Shown here piece by piece: positions 36,344 to 46,779 of a stretch of 64,000 bases of DNA. Position 1 is the stretch's first letter. Every line of letters starts with the position of its first letter. Under the pieces are notes generated by a model that did no database searches, was not told where the DNA came from, and saw only the letters and a list, made by a program, of their open reading frames with translations. The stretch is from NCBI GenBank assembly GCA_946480915.1, contig CAMLLO010000010.1, forward strand, positions 62,001 through 126,000, written 5' to 3'. Both the position numbers and the translations under genes were made by a program. This DNA comes from an uncultured Sphingobacteriaceae bacterium. Its GTDB lineage: Bacteria > Bacteroidota > Bacteroidia > Sphingobacteriales > Sphingobacteriaceae.

Positions 36344-37396
36344 ATGTCAAATGAACTTGTGTTTTTCGGAGGATTTCTGATCTTCATAGTTTTGATGTTG
36401 TCTATTGATTTAGGTTTATTTAATAAAAAAGATCATATAGTAAGCTTGCGCGAAGCTGCAATAATGAGCTTTGTTTGGGTGTCTTTCGCCATCGGCTTCT
36501 ACTTTCTCTTGCTTACCGAAGGAAATCAGCTACATGGTATATCAAATTTCTCACAACTCAAGGTCTTAACCGAAGCGCATAAACACGATATAAAACTTAA
36601 TCCAGATGATTTCATTGGAAGCCTTCTGGCTTACAAGCAAAATCTGGCTATTGAATATTTGACAGGATATGTTATTGAATACGCCCTGTCAGTAGATAAT
36701 ATTTTCATTATGGTGTTGATCTTCAGCGCATTTGGTGTAAATGAAAAATATTATCACAGGGTTCTGTTTTGGGGGATCATCGGAGCGGTTGTGATGCGCT
36801 TTATGTTTATTTTTTTAGGCGCTTCCTTAATTAATAAGTTCGAGTGGATCCTTTATGTCTTTGGTGCCTTCCTTGTTTACACTGGCGTCATGATGTTTAT
36901 AAAACGCAATCAAGACGAACAAATAGATCCCGAGAATCATAAAGTTGTTAGACTTGCGTCGCGCTTTTTTGCAATACATCCAGAGTTCGTTGGGAATAAA
37001 TTTTTTATTCGCGTAAATGGCAAAAGGATGGTCACCCCTTTGTTTTTGGTTTTATTAATTGTAGAATTTACCGACCTGATTTTTGCTGTAGATTCAATTC
37101 CCGCAATTTTTGCCGTCACCAAAGACCCTTATATTGTGTTTTTTTCTAACATTTTCGCGATTTTAGGTCTGCGGTCGATGTTCTTTTTACTGGTTAATAT
37201 TATCCATAAATTCCATTACCTTAAAGTAGGCTTATCGGTTCTTCTGGCGTTTATAGGAATAAAAATGCTTGCACATCACTGGCTGCAGGAGTGGGGATTC
37301 AAAACCTCACATTCCTTGATTATTATTATGCTGATATTGACGGTGAGTATTGTAGCCTCTCTATTGTTTCCTAAAAAGAGACTACATCATCATTAA
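36344..37396 (+). CDS. TerC/Alx family integral membrane protein
   Basis: A 350-residue protein with about nine membrane spans. Family signatures are VIEYALSVDNIFIMVLIF and FTDLIFAVDSIPAIFAVTKD, both with the conserved acidic residue inside the membrane. The family includes TerC and the manganese exporter Alx. Residues 180-225 form a cytosolic loop (KRNQDEQIDPENHKVVRLASRF). It is almost certainly co-transcribed with the polyprenyl synthase gene. Manganese or calcium-linked metal homeostasis is the family-level inference. Confidence 0.92.
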   Translation: MSNELVFFGGFLIFIVLMLSIDLGLFNKKDHIVSLREAAIMSFVWVSFAIGFYFLLLTEGNQLHGISNFSQLKVLTEAHKHDIKLNPDDFIGSLLAYKQNLAIEYLTGYVIEYALSVDNIFIMVLIFSAFGVNEKYYHRVLFWGIIGAVVMRFMFIFLGASLINKFEWILYVFGAFLVYTGVMMFIKRNQDEQIDPENHKVVRLASRFFAIHPEFVGNKFFIRVNGKRMVTPLFLVLLIVEFTDLIFAVDSIPAIFAVTKDPYIVFFSNIFAILGLRSMFFLLVNIIHKFHYLKVGLSVLLAFIGIKMLAHHWLQEWGFKTSHSLIIIMLILTVSIVASLLFPKKRLHHH

Positions 37397-37408
37397 GCTG
37401 TTTTTTGA

Positions 37409-38920
37409 TTAAGCTTTCATCATCTCCAAAATCTCATCCACGTATTTTCTTTCATTGGCTAGCCTTGGGACCTTATGCTGGCCTCCTAACTTGCCCCGGT
37501 TCTTTAACCAATTATAAAAAGTTCCTTCTGGAGCTACATGTACTTTCGGTCGCCGTAGAGCCATATCATTAAACCTTTTGGCATCGTAATCCGAATTTAT
37601 CGCTCTTAAAGTATTATCAAGAGCATCAACAAATCGCTCAATATCGGTAGGTTTTTGTTCAAATTCAATAATCCATTCATGGCCGCCAGCATCGTTGCCT
37701 TGAAAATATATAGGACATGCGGTATAGTCCCGAATAATTGCATCTGTTTCCTTACATGCTTGGGCTAATGCATTCTCCGCATTATCCACTATAACTTCTT
37801 CGCCGAACGCATTGATAAAATGTTTTGTTCTGCCGGTAATTTGAATCCGGAAAGGAGAAAGCGATGTGAATTTGATAGTGTCTCCTATCATATAGCGCCA
37901 TAAGCCACCATTCGTCGAGATAATCAGGGCATAGTTTTTTCCTAATTCTACCTCACTCAGGCCTAATGTCTTTGGGTTTTCCTCTCCAAAGTGTTCCATC
38001 GGTAAAAATTCGTAGTAAATGCCATAATCAAGCATTAAAAGCATTTCATCCGAATTAGACTGATCCTGTATGCCGAAAAATCCTTCAGAAGCATTATAGG
38101 TTTCGAGATAGTACATCGAATCTGAAGGGATCAATTTCTTAAATTGCTCCCGATAAGGAGTGAAGTTAACAGCTCCATGAACGTAAAGCTCCAGATTGGG
38201 CCAAATCTCCAACAGATTCTGTTTCCCTGTAATCTCCATCAGGCGTTTCGCCAGAACAACCGTCCAGGTTGGAACCCCAGCCATATTAGTTACATTCACA
38301 CCAATTGTAGCCTGGGCGATCTTCTCTATTTTTTCTTCATAGTTTTCAATGAGCGTAATAGATAAGTCGGGCGTTCTGATATACTCTGCCCACATTGGCA
38401 GGTTTTTAAGCAAAACAGCCGAGAGGTCGCCAAAGGAAATATCACCACTTTGAGTAACCTGATGGCTTCCGCCTAAAGTCAGGGATTTTCCTGTAAATAT
38501 TTGAGCATTCGGCCGGTTGTTACAATAAATAGACAACATGTCTTTACCGCCCTTATAATGGCACTCCTCTAAAGATTCCTGGCTTACAGGGATAAACTTA
38601 CTTCGGTCGTTCGTGGTTCCCGACGATTTTGCAAACCATTTAATCTCGGTATTCCAGAGGATATTTTGTTCCCCCTTCAGCATACGTTCAATATATGGTT
38701 TTAACGATTCGTAATCCTGGATTGGGACGCTGTTCTTAAATTGTTCCTGGTTCCGGATTGAAGCATAATTGTGTTTCTTACCCCACTCGGTATCCTGGGC
38801 CTGGCTAATAAGATTACCAAAAAGTTCATCTTGCACTTCGTGTGGATATTTGATGAACAATTCTATCTGGTGCATTCTTTTTTTAATGAACCAGGTAGCA
38901 ATGGAATTAACTATTGTCAT
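37409..38920 (-). CDS. GH3 auxin-responsive-promoter family protein (acyl-adenylating)
   Basis: A 503-residue cytosolic protein of the plant-GH3-like ANL superfamily. Visible motifs are [17 protein letters not shown] (P-loop-like, about 98-115), [16 protein letters not shown] and [14 protein letters not shown], then [18 protein letters not shown] in the C-terminal domain. Plant members couple amino acids to hormones after adenylation; the bacterial substrate is unknown. It is the last gene of a minus-strand set and overlaps lptB by 14 bases. That tight link to LPS transport may hint at envelope or lipid metabolism but could be chance. Confidence 0.88.
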   Translation of the reverse strand: MTIVNSIATWFIKKRMHQIELFIKYPHEVQDELFGNLISQAQDTEWGKKHNYASIRNQEQFKNSVPIQDYESLKPYIERMLKGEQNILWNTEIKWFAKSSGTTNDRSKFIPVSQESLEECHYKGGKDMLSIYCNNRPNAQIFTGKSLTLGGSHQVTQSGDISFGDLSAVLLKNLPMWAEYIRTPDLSITLIENYEEKIEKIAQATIGVNVTNMAGVPTWTVVLAKRLMEITGKQNLLEIWPNLELYVHGAVNFTPYREQFKKLIPSDSMYYLETYNASEGFFGIQDQSNSDEMLLMLDYGIYYEFLPMEHFGEENPKTLGLSEVELGKNYALIISTNGGLWRYMIGDTIKFTSLSPFRIQITGRTKHFINAFGEEVIVDNAENALAQACKETDAIIRDYTACPIYFQGNDAGGHEWIIEFEQKPTDIERFVDALDNTLRAINSDYDAKRFNDMALRRPKVHVAPEGTFYNWLKNRGKLGGQHKVPRLANERKYVDEILEMMKA

Positions 38921-39671
38921 TAGGGGTGGATGATTTGGTTAGGTTTTTTCTTCTAAGCTCAAAATGTTGTCCCAGATAAAACTTTCTGGCCATTTCATTA
39001 TTCGCGATTTCTTCTGGAGTACCAGTCAACATGATTTTTCCTTCTGTGAGCAAATAAGCTCTGTCGGTTATTGAAAGGGTCTCTTGTACGTTATGGTCGG
39101 TTATAAGGATCCCGATATTGCGGTGTTTAAGTTTGGCTACAATACTCTGTATTTCTTCCACAGCAATGGGGTCAACTCCAGCAAAGGGCTCATCTAATAA
39201 AATGAAATTCGGATTTGCTGCCAGCGCACGCGCTATTTCGGTTCTCCGGCGTTCTCCCCCAGATAAAAGATCGCCCCGGTTTTTAGCAACTCTGTGCAGA
39301 CTGAATTCTGTAAGAAGTTCCTCAAGTTTGTCTTTCTGTTCTTCCTTAGTGTATTTCCCCATCTCCAGGACGGCGCGAATGTTGTCTTCCACAGAAAGCT
39401 TTCTGAATACTGAGGCTTCCTGGGCTAGATAACCTATGCCTTTTTGTGCCCGGCGATACATCGGATCTTCAGTTATTTCTTCCTCGTTAAGATAAACATG
39501 CCCTTCATTAGGCCTGATCAATCCTACGATCATATAAAACGAAGTAGTCTTTCCTGCACCATTAGGCCCCAAAAGACCTACAATCTCGCCCTGCTCTACA
39601 TGGAAAGAGACATTATTTACAACTGTGCGTTGCTTATATTTTTTTACCAGATTTTCTGCTCTGAGTATCAT
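38907..39671 (-). CDS. lptB: LPS export ABC transporter ATP-binding protein LptB
   Basis: A 254-residue ABC ATPase that powers LPS extraction from the inner membrane with LptFG. Walker A is GPNGAGKTT (about 36-44), the signature [15 protein letters not shown] (about 138-152) and Walker [17 protein letters not shown]. The FAGVDP and [11 protein letters not shown] stretches are LptB-specific. It starts four bases after recJ ends. LptB/recJ proximity is seen in other Bacteroidota. Confidence 0.95.
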   Translation of the reverse strand: MILRAENLVKKYKQRTVVNNVSFHVEQGEIVGLLGPNGAGKTTSFYMIVGLIRPNEGHVYLNEEEITEDPMYRRAQKGIGYLAQEASVFRKLSVEDNIRAVLEMGKYTKEEQKDKLEELLTEFSLHRVAKNRGDLLSGGERRRTEIARALAANPNFILLDEPFAGVDPIAVEEIQSIVAKLKHRNIGILITDHNVQETLSITDRAYLLTEGKIMLTGTPEEIANNEMARKFYLGQHFELRRKNLTKSSTPNDNS

Positions 39672-39675
39672 TTTA

Positions 39676-41379
39676 TTATTCTAAGATGCTGCGAATTCCT
39701 TTAATATTTAATTGAACCGAGCGCTTATCTTTCCAAACATTTTCTTCGATGGAGTAACATACATCAAAGGGAATGCCTTTTTCGATTAAGGGAAGGTGTT
39801 TGCCTAAATTAAAACCAATGCACTCAAAAACGGGAGATTGATCCTGACTTATATTCATCTTTAAATGATTATTCCCAACCACTGTAGCGGGCCCTTTTAA
39901 GTAAACGCTTTTTGTTAAAAAAATGGGTGCAAGGTTTAGTGGCCCAAATGGTGCAAACTGATTTAGAATTCTGAATAGCTTTCCGTCAATGTCTTTTAAC
40001 TTTATGGTAGCATCGATACTAATTTCCTGAATCAATAATTCATCCGGGATTGATTGGGATACAACGTCCTCAAATTTTTGTTGAAATGCTGGAATGTTTT
40101 CGGGCTTTATAGTTAATCCGGCGGCATATTTATGCCCGCCAAATTGTTCCAGTAAATCGCTGCAAGCACTCAATGCTTCATATAGATCAAATCCCAGAAC
40201 CGAACGTGCCGAGCCTGCTGCATGCCCGTTAGATTTTGTTAGCACGATTGTTGGCCTGTAATATTTTTCGGTAAGCCTTGAAGCAACAATTCCTATCACT
40301 CCTTTGTGCCAGCTTTCATCATAAACCACAGTGGTTTTACGATTAATTTGAGTAGGGTCAGAATCCAGCATTGCCAGGGCTTGTTCAGTAATTGAACTGT
40401 CGAATTCTTTACGTTCTGTGTTCTTGATATTGATTACCAGACTCTGATTCTTTGCCGAAACATCATTGTCTGCAATAAGCAAACTTACAGAGTGCTTAGC
40501 ATCATCAATACGGCCAGCAGCATTTATTCTCGGGCCGATCATAAATACGACATCCGAAATAGTGTACTGTTTTTTTCCTGAAAGTTCTATTAAGGCAGCC
40601 AGTCCGTTACACGGACTTTCATTTAATTTTTTCAGGCCAAACCATGCCAGCACGCGATTTTCTCCAGTTATTGGCACAATATCAGAAGCGATGCTTACTG
40701 CCACTAAATCAAGATAGCAGCAAATATCTTCAAACGGAATATCATTTTTCTGTGCATATGCCTGTATCAGTTTAAAACCAATTCCGCAACCAGAAAGTTC
40801 TGTGTAAGGATATTGGCAATCAGCACGTTTAGGGTCTAAAACAGCAACAGCATCTGGCAAAATACTTCCCGGAGTATGATGATCGCAAATAATAAAATCA
40901 ATGTTTAATGTATTGGCATAATCAATCTTGTCAATCGATTTTATGCCGCAGTCTAAGGCGATAATTAAGCTATACCCATGCTCTGCAGCGTAATCAATGC
41001 CCTGAAAGGAGATTCCATAGCCTTCTTTATACCTGTCGGGAATGTAATAATCAAGCTTTTTATGGTATTTTCGAAAAAAGCTGTAAACCAAGGCAACAGA
41101 AGTAGTCCCATCAACATCGTAATCTCCGTAAATTAAAATTTTTTCTTCTTGTAAGATTGCTTTTTCAATGCGAAGAATTGCTTTCTCCATATCCTGCATG
41201 AGGAAAGGATCGTGCAGGTGACAGAGGTCTGGCCTGAAAAAGCAGCGTGCATCTTCAAAAGTAGTTATCCCTCTGCCTACCAATAGGGTAGCTAACACTT
41301 CGTTAATCTGAAGCGATTGCATCAATTCCTGAATGGCTTTTGGGTTAGTTACTTCCTGCTCTGCCCACCTTTTTTGCAT
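39676..41379 (-). CDS. recJ: Single-stranded-DNA-specific exonuclease RecJ
   Basis: A 567-residue 5'-3' ssDNA exonuclease for recombination and mismatch repair. DHH-family metal motifs are visible: DYDVDGTTS (about 84-92), [17 protein letters not shown] and the [13 protein letters not shown] segment, followed by the DHHA1 motif [11 protein letters not shown] and the C-terminal OB-like domain. The length is normal for RecJ. It is the first gene of the recJ-lptB-GH3-like run. Confidence 0.95.
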   Translation of the reverse strand: MQKRWAEQEVTNPKAIQELMQSLQINEVLATLLVGRGITTFEDARCFFRPDLCHLHDPFLMQDMEKAILRIEKAILQEEKILIYGDYDVDGTTSVALVYSFFRKYHKKLDYYIPDRYKEGYGISFQGIDYAAEHGYSLIIALDCGIKSIDKIDYANTLNIDFIICDHHTPGSILPDAVAVLDPKRADCQYPYTELSGCGIGFKLIQAYAQKNDIPFEDICCYLDLVAVSIASDIVPITGENRVLAWFGLKKLNESPCNGLAALIELSGKKQYTISDVVFMIGPRINAAGRIDDAKHSVSLLIADNDVSAKNQSLVINIKNTERKEFDSSITEQALAMLDSDPTQINRKTTVVYDESWHKGVIGIVASRLTEKYYRPTIVLTKSNGHAAGSARSVLGFDLYEALSACSDLLEQFGGHKYAAGLTIKPENIPAFQQKFEDVVSQSIPDELLIQEISIDATIKLKDIDGKLFRILNQFAPFGPLNLAPIFLTKSVYLKGPATVVGNNHLKMNISQDQSPVFECIGFNLGKHLPLIEKGIPFDVCYSIEENVWKDKRSVQLNIKGIRSILE

Positions 41380-41476
41380 ATCTTTGTTAGGGTCTAACGG
41401 GTAAATATACTATATAAATAGAAATTTATGCCGTATCAGTTTGTAAGTTATTCATTGTCAATAATCAATTTTTTCT

Positions 41477-42247
41477 GTGAAAGTACATGTATTATACGAA
41501 GGGTCTTATTCTGTAGATAGTTCTAAGAAATTTTTGCCTTTCGATCCGGCAATTCATAATCCAAAAGATCGTCCGGCCTCCTTGTTTGTTTACGTTCAGC
41601 CTTTTTTACTCGAAACGTCAAACGGTTTAATTGTGTTTGATACGGGTTTGGGCTTTAAAAATGAACAGGGCGAGTTAATCATCCACGAGAATATTAAAAA
41701 AGCAGGGTATGACTTTCGTGATGTTAATTATTTGCTCATGTCTCATCTTCATTACGATCACTCGGGCGGTATGATTTATGAGAAAAACGGCAAAATGGAA
41801 CTCACATTTCCGAATGCTGAATATGTTATTCAAAGAGGGGAATGGGAGGCAGCTTTTAGTTCAAGTTCTAAATCTTACCATACCGAAATATTTGATGTGG
41901 TGCAGCGTAGTGGCAGTATTCATTTTGTTGAGGGAAATGGGAAATTACCAGGTGGAATTACATACGAGCTAACAGGCGGACATTGCGAGTTTCACCAGGT
42001 GTTTTTAGTGGAAGAAGGAGAAGAGAAAGTGTTTTTCGGCGCCGATATTTTGCCTGAACCCGAACAGCTGCTTCGGAAATTTAAAGCCAAATACGATTTT
42101 GACGGGGCAAGGTCGATGGAGTTGCGCGAAACTTATGGTAAGCTCGCAGCGGAAAACAACTGGACCTGCTTGTATTATCATGCCAAAAGTCAGCCAATAT
42201 CAAAGGTTGCAGAAATTGATGGAGGGTTTAAGATACTTCCCGTTTGA
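41477..42247 (+). CDS. MBL-fold metallo-hydrolase, lactonase-like
   Basis: A 256-residue cytosolic metallo-beta-lactamase-fold protein. The metal motif HxHxDH is in LLMSHLHYDHSGGM, with a further histidine in TGGHCEFHQVF, an aspartate in FFGADILPEPE and a histidine in CLYYHAKSQP. The order and the long loop between the motifs are close to N-acyl-homoserine-lactone lactonases, but the family is broad. It uses a GTG start at 41477 because no ATG lies before the first strand (VHVLYEGSYSVD). A bidirectional terminator follows. Confidence 0.85.
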   Translation: MKVHVLYEGSYSVDSSKKFLPFDPAIHNPKDRPASLFVYVQPFLLETSNGLIVFDTGLGFKNEQGELIIHENIKKAGYDFRDVNYLLMSHLHYDHSGGMIYEKNGKMELTFPNAEYVIQRGEWEAAFSSSSKSYHTEIFDVVQRSGSIHFVEGNGKLPGGITYELTGGHCEFHQVFLVEEGEEKVFFGADILPEPEQLLRKFKAKYDFDGARSMELRETYGKLAAENNWTCLYYHAKSQPISKVAEIDGGFKILPV

Positions 42248-42259
42248 AAAAAAGGAATA

Positions 42260-42287
42260 AAAAAACCGGAGCAAGCCCCGGTTTTTT
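42260..42287. terminator. Bidirectional terminator between the MBL hydrolase and YceI genes
   Basis: A-run plus CCGG (42260-42269) pairs with CCGG plus T-run (42278-42287). Both strands end in six T, so it serves the convergent genes on either side. Confidence 0.85.
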
Positions 42288-42314
42288 CTCACCAATTATA
42301 AACCAACATTTAGT

Positions 42315-42911
42315 TTATTTCTTAGCCACAAGATTAATTGATAATTCAAATTCATCATCAATCGCCTTGTCGCCTATATCCCCAAAAAAGTTTTTTGAGC
42401 GGTATTTAATATCATATTTAGTACGATCGACTTTTACGCCTTTGGCTACGGCAGCAACAGTGTTTTTTACTCTTTTAACAGAAGCAGGAAAGCTTATTTC
42501 GTTTTTAATTCCCTTAATCGTTAAATCTCCGGTGATATTCACGCGGTCTTTTCCCGCCGGAGAAACCTTTGTAATTTCAAAAGTAGAAGCAGGATTTTTA
42601 ACTACAGAAAAGAAATCGTCACTTTTTAAATGATTTAACAGATTCTGATTGGAATTTCCTTTTAGATCTGAAATGGCAATAGTGCTCATGTCAATTCCGA
42701 AGCTTCCGCTTTTTAAGCTCTTTCCCACAAAAGACAAGGTTCCTGAAGCTAATTGAATGGTGCCTTTGTGACTGCCTCCAACTTTGCCAGCTACCCATTC
42801 TATTGAGGATGCTTTAGTATCTACAACGAAGTTCTCGGGTGCTGCAGATTTAAAAGAAAAGATTGTTGCCGTTGCCGTGGCAAGTAAAATGGTTAAAATC
42901 CTGAATTTCAT
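42315..42911 (-). CDS. YceI family secreted lipid-binding protein
   Basis: A 198-residue periplasmic protein with a signal peptide (ILTILLATATATIFSFKSA) and a YceI lipocalin-like barrel. Typical stretches are VDTKASSIEWVAGKVGGSHKGTI, the SFGIDMSTIAISDL core, LKSDDFFSVVKNPASTFEIT and GDLTIKGIKNEISFPA. YceI proteins bind polyisoprenoid lipids in a beta-barrel. It is convergent with the MBL gene. Confidence 0.93.
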   Translation of the reverse strand: MKFRILTILLATATATIFSFKSAAPENFVVDTKASSIEWVAGKVGGSHKGTIQLASGTLSFVGKSLKSGSFGIDMSTIAISDLKGNSNQNLLNHLKSDDFFSVVKNPASTFEITKVSPAGKDRVNITGDLTIKGIKNEISFPASVKRVKNTVAAVAKGVKVDRTKYDIKYRSKNFFGDIGDKAIDDEFELSINLVAKK

Positions 42912-43011
42912 AAACTGATTATTGAAACAAAAATACTGTATTTGCTTAGATGTTTAAACGTGTATTCGCGCTTATAGTGTCATTTCTTAGTTACATCAAA
43001 GGCAAGAAAAA

Positions 43012-43159
43012 GGGATAAAGGTATTATCCCTTAGGATAAGGGCGATGATGCTCTGTCAAAATTTGCAGGGGTAACCAGCATAGTAAAAGGGCTGGGGATT
43101 AAACAACCAGCCACTCTAAATTACTTATGAAACTTGCCCAAGTTTAATCCCTGGGCGAG
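43012..43159. other. Structured non-coding DNA downstream of pruA
   Basis: Three nested inverted repeats lie here: GGGATAA/TTATCCC (43012-43030), GGGATTAAAC/GTTTAATCCC (43095-43104 and 43142-43151), and CTTGCCCA/TGGGCGAG (43133-43159). The last probably forms the pruA terminator on the minus strand, though its T-run is weak. Confidence 0.4.
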
Positions 43160-43166
43160 GTGAATT

Positions 43167-44801
43167 TTATTCTTTCTCAAGAAAAGGATATCTGTAATCT
43201 TTTGCAGGGTCGAAAGTTTCCTTTATAGTTCTTGGAGAAACCCAGCGAAGCAAGTTTATCATCGCACCTGCTTTGTCGTTTGTTCCCGAGCCACGGGCAC
43301 CCCCAAATGGCTGCTGACCGACAACCGCTCCGGTGCATTTATCATTAATGTAGAAGTTTCCGGCCGAGTTGCGTAGAGCATAGGTCGCTTGCTGTATCGC
43401 GTAACGATCCTGGGCTATAATTGCCCCCGTTAACGCATAGATAGAGGTATTGTCAACAACAGTGAGAATTTTTTCGAACTCTTCATCTTTATAAACATGA
43501 ACTGTAAGAATCGGTCCGAACAATTCTTCGCACATAGTGTACGAGTATGGATCTTTGCTTACGATTACTGTCGGATCAATAAAATAGCCTTCAGATTTAT
43601 CATATTTACCTCCCGCTATTACTTCAAGAGCCGGATCGCTTTTGGCATCATCAATCGCTTTGCTAAGTTTATCGAACGAAGCTTCCGTAATCACTGCATT
43701 TACAAAATTGCCGAAATCTTCAACCGGGCCAACTTTAATGCTCGCAAGATCGTTCAGCATCAGCTCTTTAATTTGAGGCCATAAGGATTCGGCAATATAT
43801 ACTCTCGAGGCTGCGGAGCATTTTTGTCCCTGATATTCGAAAGCTCCCCGTATAATTGCAGTACTGGCCACTTGCACATCTGCAGAGCTATGAACCAGAA
43901 TGAAATCTTTACCGCCTGTTTCGCCGACTATTCTGGGATAGCTTTTGTATTTATGAATATTCGTTCCAAGAGTTTTCCAAATTTCCTGAAATACCTTAGT
44001 AGAACCAGTAAAGTGGATTCCCGCAAAATCATGATGATTGAAAATCACTTCTCCCGCTTCGGGACCATTAACAAAAATTAAGTTAATCACACCATCAGGT
44101 AAGCCAGCTTCCCGGAAAATTTCCATGATCACATTCGCCGAATAGATCTGAGAATCTGCGGGTTTCCAAACTACAACATTGCCCATTAAGGCCGCCGAAG
44201 CCGGAAGATTGGCCGCAATTGCAGTGAAATTGAACGGTGTAAGCGCAAATACAAAACCTTCAAGGGGACGTTGTTCTACACGGTTCCAAACTCCTTTAGC
44301 CGAAGTAGGAGGTTGCTGCGCGTAAATTTCAGCCATGTACTGCACGTTAAACCGGATAAAGTCAACGAGTTCACAAACAGCGTCTATCTCTGCCTGGTAA
44401 ACATTTTTCGACTGGGCGAGCATAGTAGCAGCGTTTAGTCTGTACCGGTACGGGCCCGAAGCCAAATCTGCAGCTTTTAAAAATATAGCTGCACGCTGTT
44501 CCCATGGCAGATTTTCCCAATCAGCTTTTGCCAATAAGGCAGCATTTATGGCTTGGTCCACATGGGATTTATCGCCCTCATAATAATGCCCGATTACCTG
44601 CCGGTGATTATGTGGAGGACGGATTTCTTTTTTATTAGTGGTTCGAACTTCTTTGCCTCCAATATACATCGGTATATCAGCTTGGGCAGCATATGCATCC
44701 CTCAAAACTTTCTTTAAAAGCATCCGCTCATTACTGCCCGGAGCATAGTTTAGAATGGGCTCATTAATTGCTGGCGGTATTTTAAAAAATCCCTTTGTCA
44801 T
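43167..44801 (-). CDS. pruA: L-glutamate gamma-semialdehyde dehydrogenase (P5C dehydrogenase)
   Basis: A 544-residue aldehyde dehydrogenase for the second step of proline catabolism. The start at 44801 (MTKGFFKIPPAINEPI) gives the usual N-terminus. The catalytic cysteine is in QGQKCSAASRVY, the glutamate region in IVGETGGKDFILVHSSAD, and the NAD-binding loop in HFTGSTKVFQEIWK. The C-terminus GGARGSGTNDKAGAMINLLRWVSPRTIKE is characteristic of monofunctional PruA. The proline dehydrogenase is not in this window. Confidence 0.95.
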   Translation of the reverse strand: MTKGFFKIPPAINEPILNYAPGSNERMLLKKVLRDAYAAQADIPMYIGGKEVRTTNKKEIRPPHNHRQVIGHYYEGDKSHVDQAINAALLAKADWENLPWEQRAAIFLKAADLASGPYRYRLNAATMLAQSKNVYQAEIDAVCELVDFIRFNVQYMAEIYAQQPPTSAKGVWNRVEQRPLEGFVFALTPFNFTAIAANLPASAALMGNVVVWKPADSQIYSANVIMEIFREAGLPDGVINLIFVNGPEAGEVIFNHHDFAGIHFTGSTKVFQEIWKTLGTNIHKYKSYPRIVGETGGKDFILVHSSADVQVASTAIIRGAFEYQGQKCSAASRVYIAESLWPQIKELMLNDLASIKVGPVEDFGNFVNAVITEASFDKLSKAIDDAKSDPALEVIAGGKYDKSEGYFIDPTVIVSKDPYSYTMCEELFGPILTVHVYKDEEFEKILTVVDNTSIYALTGAIIAQDRYAIQQATYALRNSAGNFYINDKCTGAVVGQQPFGGARGSGTNDKAGAMINLLRWVSPRTIKETFDPAKDYRYPFLEKE

Positions 44802-44888
44802 TGGTTTGATGTTTATTCTCAAATATACCAAAGAGGATTTTAAATCATGTAAATCGGATGAATAAAATAGAGTTTAGGAGTCTCAATA

Positions 44889-45575
44889 TTAAACATAAAT
44901 TCTTTTCATAAAATCGCCTTTGTATGTGTCAGAAACAGGAATATATTCACCATTGAGCTTAATTCGATCACGTTCAACACTCTCGATTTTATCTATGGCA
45001 ACTAGATATGATTTATGTACCCGGCAGAAATTTGCGGATGGGAGATCTTGTTCCAGGTCTTTGAACGTTTGTAGGGTCATTATCTTTTTTTCAGTAGTAT
45101 GTATTCTGCGATAATCTCTCATACCTTCAATAAAAAGGATAGTGTCAAACTGGATTTTTTCAAGGCGATATTCTGTTTTTATGAACATAAATGTTCTGCT
45201 GTCATTTTTCTGAGATGTATTAAGTTTGTCAAACACTCGTCCTGCTGATTGTGCAAAACGCTCAAAAGTGAAGGGTTTTAACAGATAATCCGTAACATTA
45301 AGTTCAAACCCTTTTAATGCGTATTTATCAAAAGCCGTCGTGATTATAATTTCAGGACGCTGATTTAATGATTCAATAAGCTGAATACCCGTAAACCCAT
45401 CCATTTGGATGTCCAGAAATATTAAATCTACATTTTGTGTTTTTAGGAAACCAATTGCCTCAATTCCATTATCAAAAAAGCCAATAAGACTTAGAAAAGA
45501 AACTTTTTTGACGTAGTCTTTGATTCGTTCAAGTGCCAGCGGCTCGTCTTCGATAATTATGCAATTAATCTTCAC
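44889..45575 (-). CDS. LytTR family response regulator
   Basis: A 228-residue response regulator. The receiver domain (about 1-120) has the acidic pair in CIIIEDEP and phospho-acceptor Asp55 in LIFLDIQMDG. A LytTR DNA-binding domain fills about 130-228 (FIKTEYRLEKIQFDTILFIEGMRDYRRIHT, then FCRVHKSYLVAIDKIESV). Its gene overlaps the histidine kinase gene upstream by 11 bases, so they are a translationally coupled pair. Target genes are not evident here. Confidence 0.94.
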   Translation of the reverse strand: MKINCIIIEDEPLALERIKDYVKKVSFLSLIGFFDNGIEAIGFLKTQNVDLIFLDIQMDGFTGIQLIESLNQRPEIIITTAFDKYALKGFELNVTDYLLKPFTFERFAQSAGRVFDKLNTSQKNDSRTFMFIKTEYRLEKIQFDTILFIEGMRDYRRIHTTEKKIMTLQTFKDLEQDLPSANFCRVHKSYLVAIDKIESVERDRIKLNGEYIPVSDTYKGDFMKRIYV

Positions 45576-46617
45576 TTAAATCGAGGTTTAGATTTATACT
45601 ATATAGCTCATCCGATTTCTGTATCTCTAACTGATGTCTCGGATACATCAAATTTAAGCGGTTCTTAATAAGTTCCAGACCAATACCACCTTTTTGTTGC
45701 GGCAAAACAGCGTAATCTATTGCATTTTTGCAATTAAAAATTATTCCCGTACTATTAATGTTAATTGAGATATCAATTGCATGTTCAATTTTCTTGTTTG
45801 TAGCATGTTTAAAGGCATTTTCGATGAAAGGTATAAATAGCATTGGTGCGATTTTTAAGCCTTTTGTATTCCCTGTCACTTCGTATCGTATAAAGTTTGG
45901 ATTTCGAGTTCTTATCCGTTGCAATTCAAGATACTTTTCAAGGTATTCAAGCTCTTGACGAAGAGGGATTTTTTCTGAGCCAGAATCGTAAATTGTAAAG
46001 CGCATGATATCTGAAAGTTTATTAAGATATGCAGATGCCTTTTTAGGTTCTTTCTCAATAAGTATATCTATGTTGTTCAGTGTATTGAAAAGAAAGTGAG
46101 GGTTTATCTGGGCCCTTAAGAGGGAGAGCTCGGTTTGTAGATTCTTTCGTTTTAATTGTTCTTTAACTCTGATTTCGGAATACCATGAGATAAAACCTTT
46201 TAATAGAGAGCCATGAATCAGACTATTAAAGATGCTTTGGAAATAATAATATAAATAGCTTTTATGTTGTAAAAATGGTTTGCTGCTAATTAGTCCTTGT
46301 GAGTTTAAATATTGTTGTTCAAAAAGTTCGAAGAACAGAATTGCTATGCCTGAAACAATAATTAAAGTGAAGCTGCTATAGATGAGAAATTTAAAATAAC
46401 GCTTTTGTGGCAGAAAGTTGGGAAACAAATAGAAATATACGATGTAGAAAGCAATTAACCTAGAACTAGTCTGTAGTAAAAAATCGACTGTGCGGATATC
46501 GTTTGAAATAATCGTTCTTGGTGATGAGTCACGATTAAAAAACAGAAATATAGAAAAATTTATTATTATAGTACTCCAGTAAAGCGCATGTATGAGAATA
46601 ACAGTGTTTCTTTTCAT
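45565..46617 (-). CDS. LytS/YehU-type sensor histidine kinase
   Basis: A 350-residue membrane histidine kinase with about four N-terminal spans (residues about 8-135), a short linker helix (WYSEIRVKEQLKRKNLQTEL) and a His_kinase domain with the phospho-accepting histidine in QINPHFLFNTLNNID. A HATPase domain follows (FIPFIENAFKHATN, then KGGIGLELIKNRL). It pairs with the overlapping LytTR regulator. No periplasmic sensor domain is seen, so sensing is probably within the membrane. Confidence 0.93.
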   Translation of the reverse strand: MKRNTVILIHALYWSTIIINFSIFLFFNRDSSPRTIISNDIRTVDFLLQTSSRLIAFYIVYFYLFPNFLPQKRYFKFLIYSSFTLIIVSGIAILFFELFEQQYLNSQGLISSKPFLQHKSYLYYYFQSIFNSLIHGSLLKGFISWYSEIRVKEQLKRKNLQTELSLLRAQINPHFLFNTLNNIDILIEKEPKKASAYLNKLSDIMRFTIYDSGSEKIPLRQELEYLEKYLELQRIRTRNPNFIRYEVTGNTKGLKIAPMLFIPFIENAFKHATNKKIEHAIDISININSTGIIFNCKNAIDYAVLPQQKGGIGLELIKNRLNLMYPRHQLEIQKSDELYSINLNLDLSED

Positions 46618-46779
46618 TTCAAATATTAATGTTTAGCAAACCTGTCGAAAATTTCACCGGTTAATAAATCCAATCTGCAAAATGTACGATAACATCTGCA
46701 ATACTAGAATAATGGGGTATAATTCGAACAACAAAAACATTCTTATCTCGAACTAAGCTCTATAAGTTATCTTTACCCC

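Noticed and set aside
42244..42633. Plus-strand frame of 129 residues opposite YceI
   Set aside because: YceI on the minus strand has a clear signal peptide and family motifs; the plus frame has none and spans the terminator.
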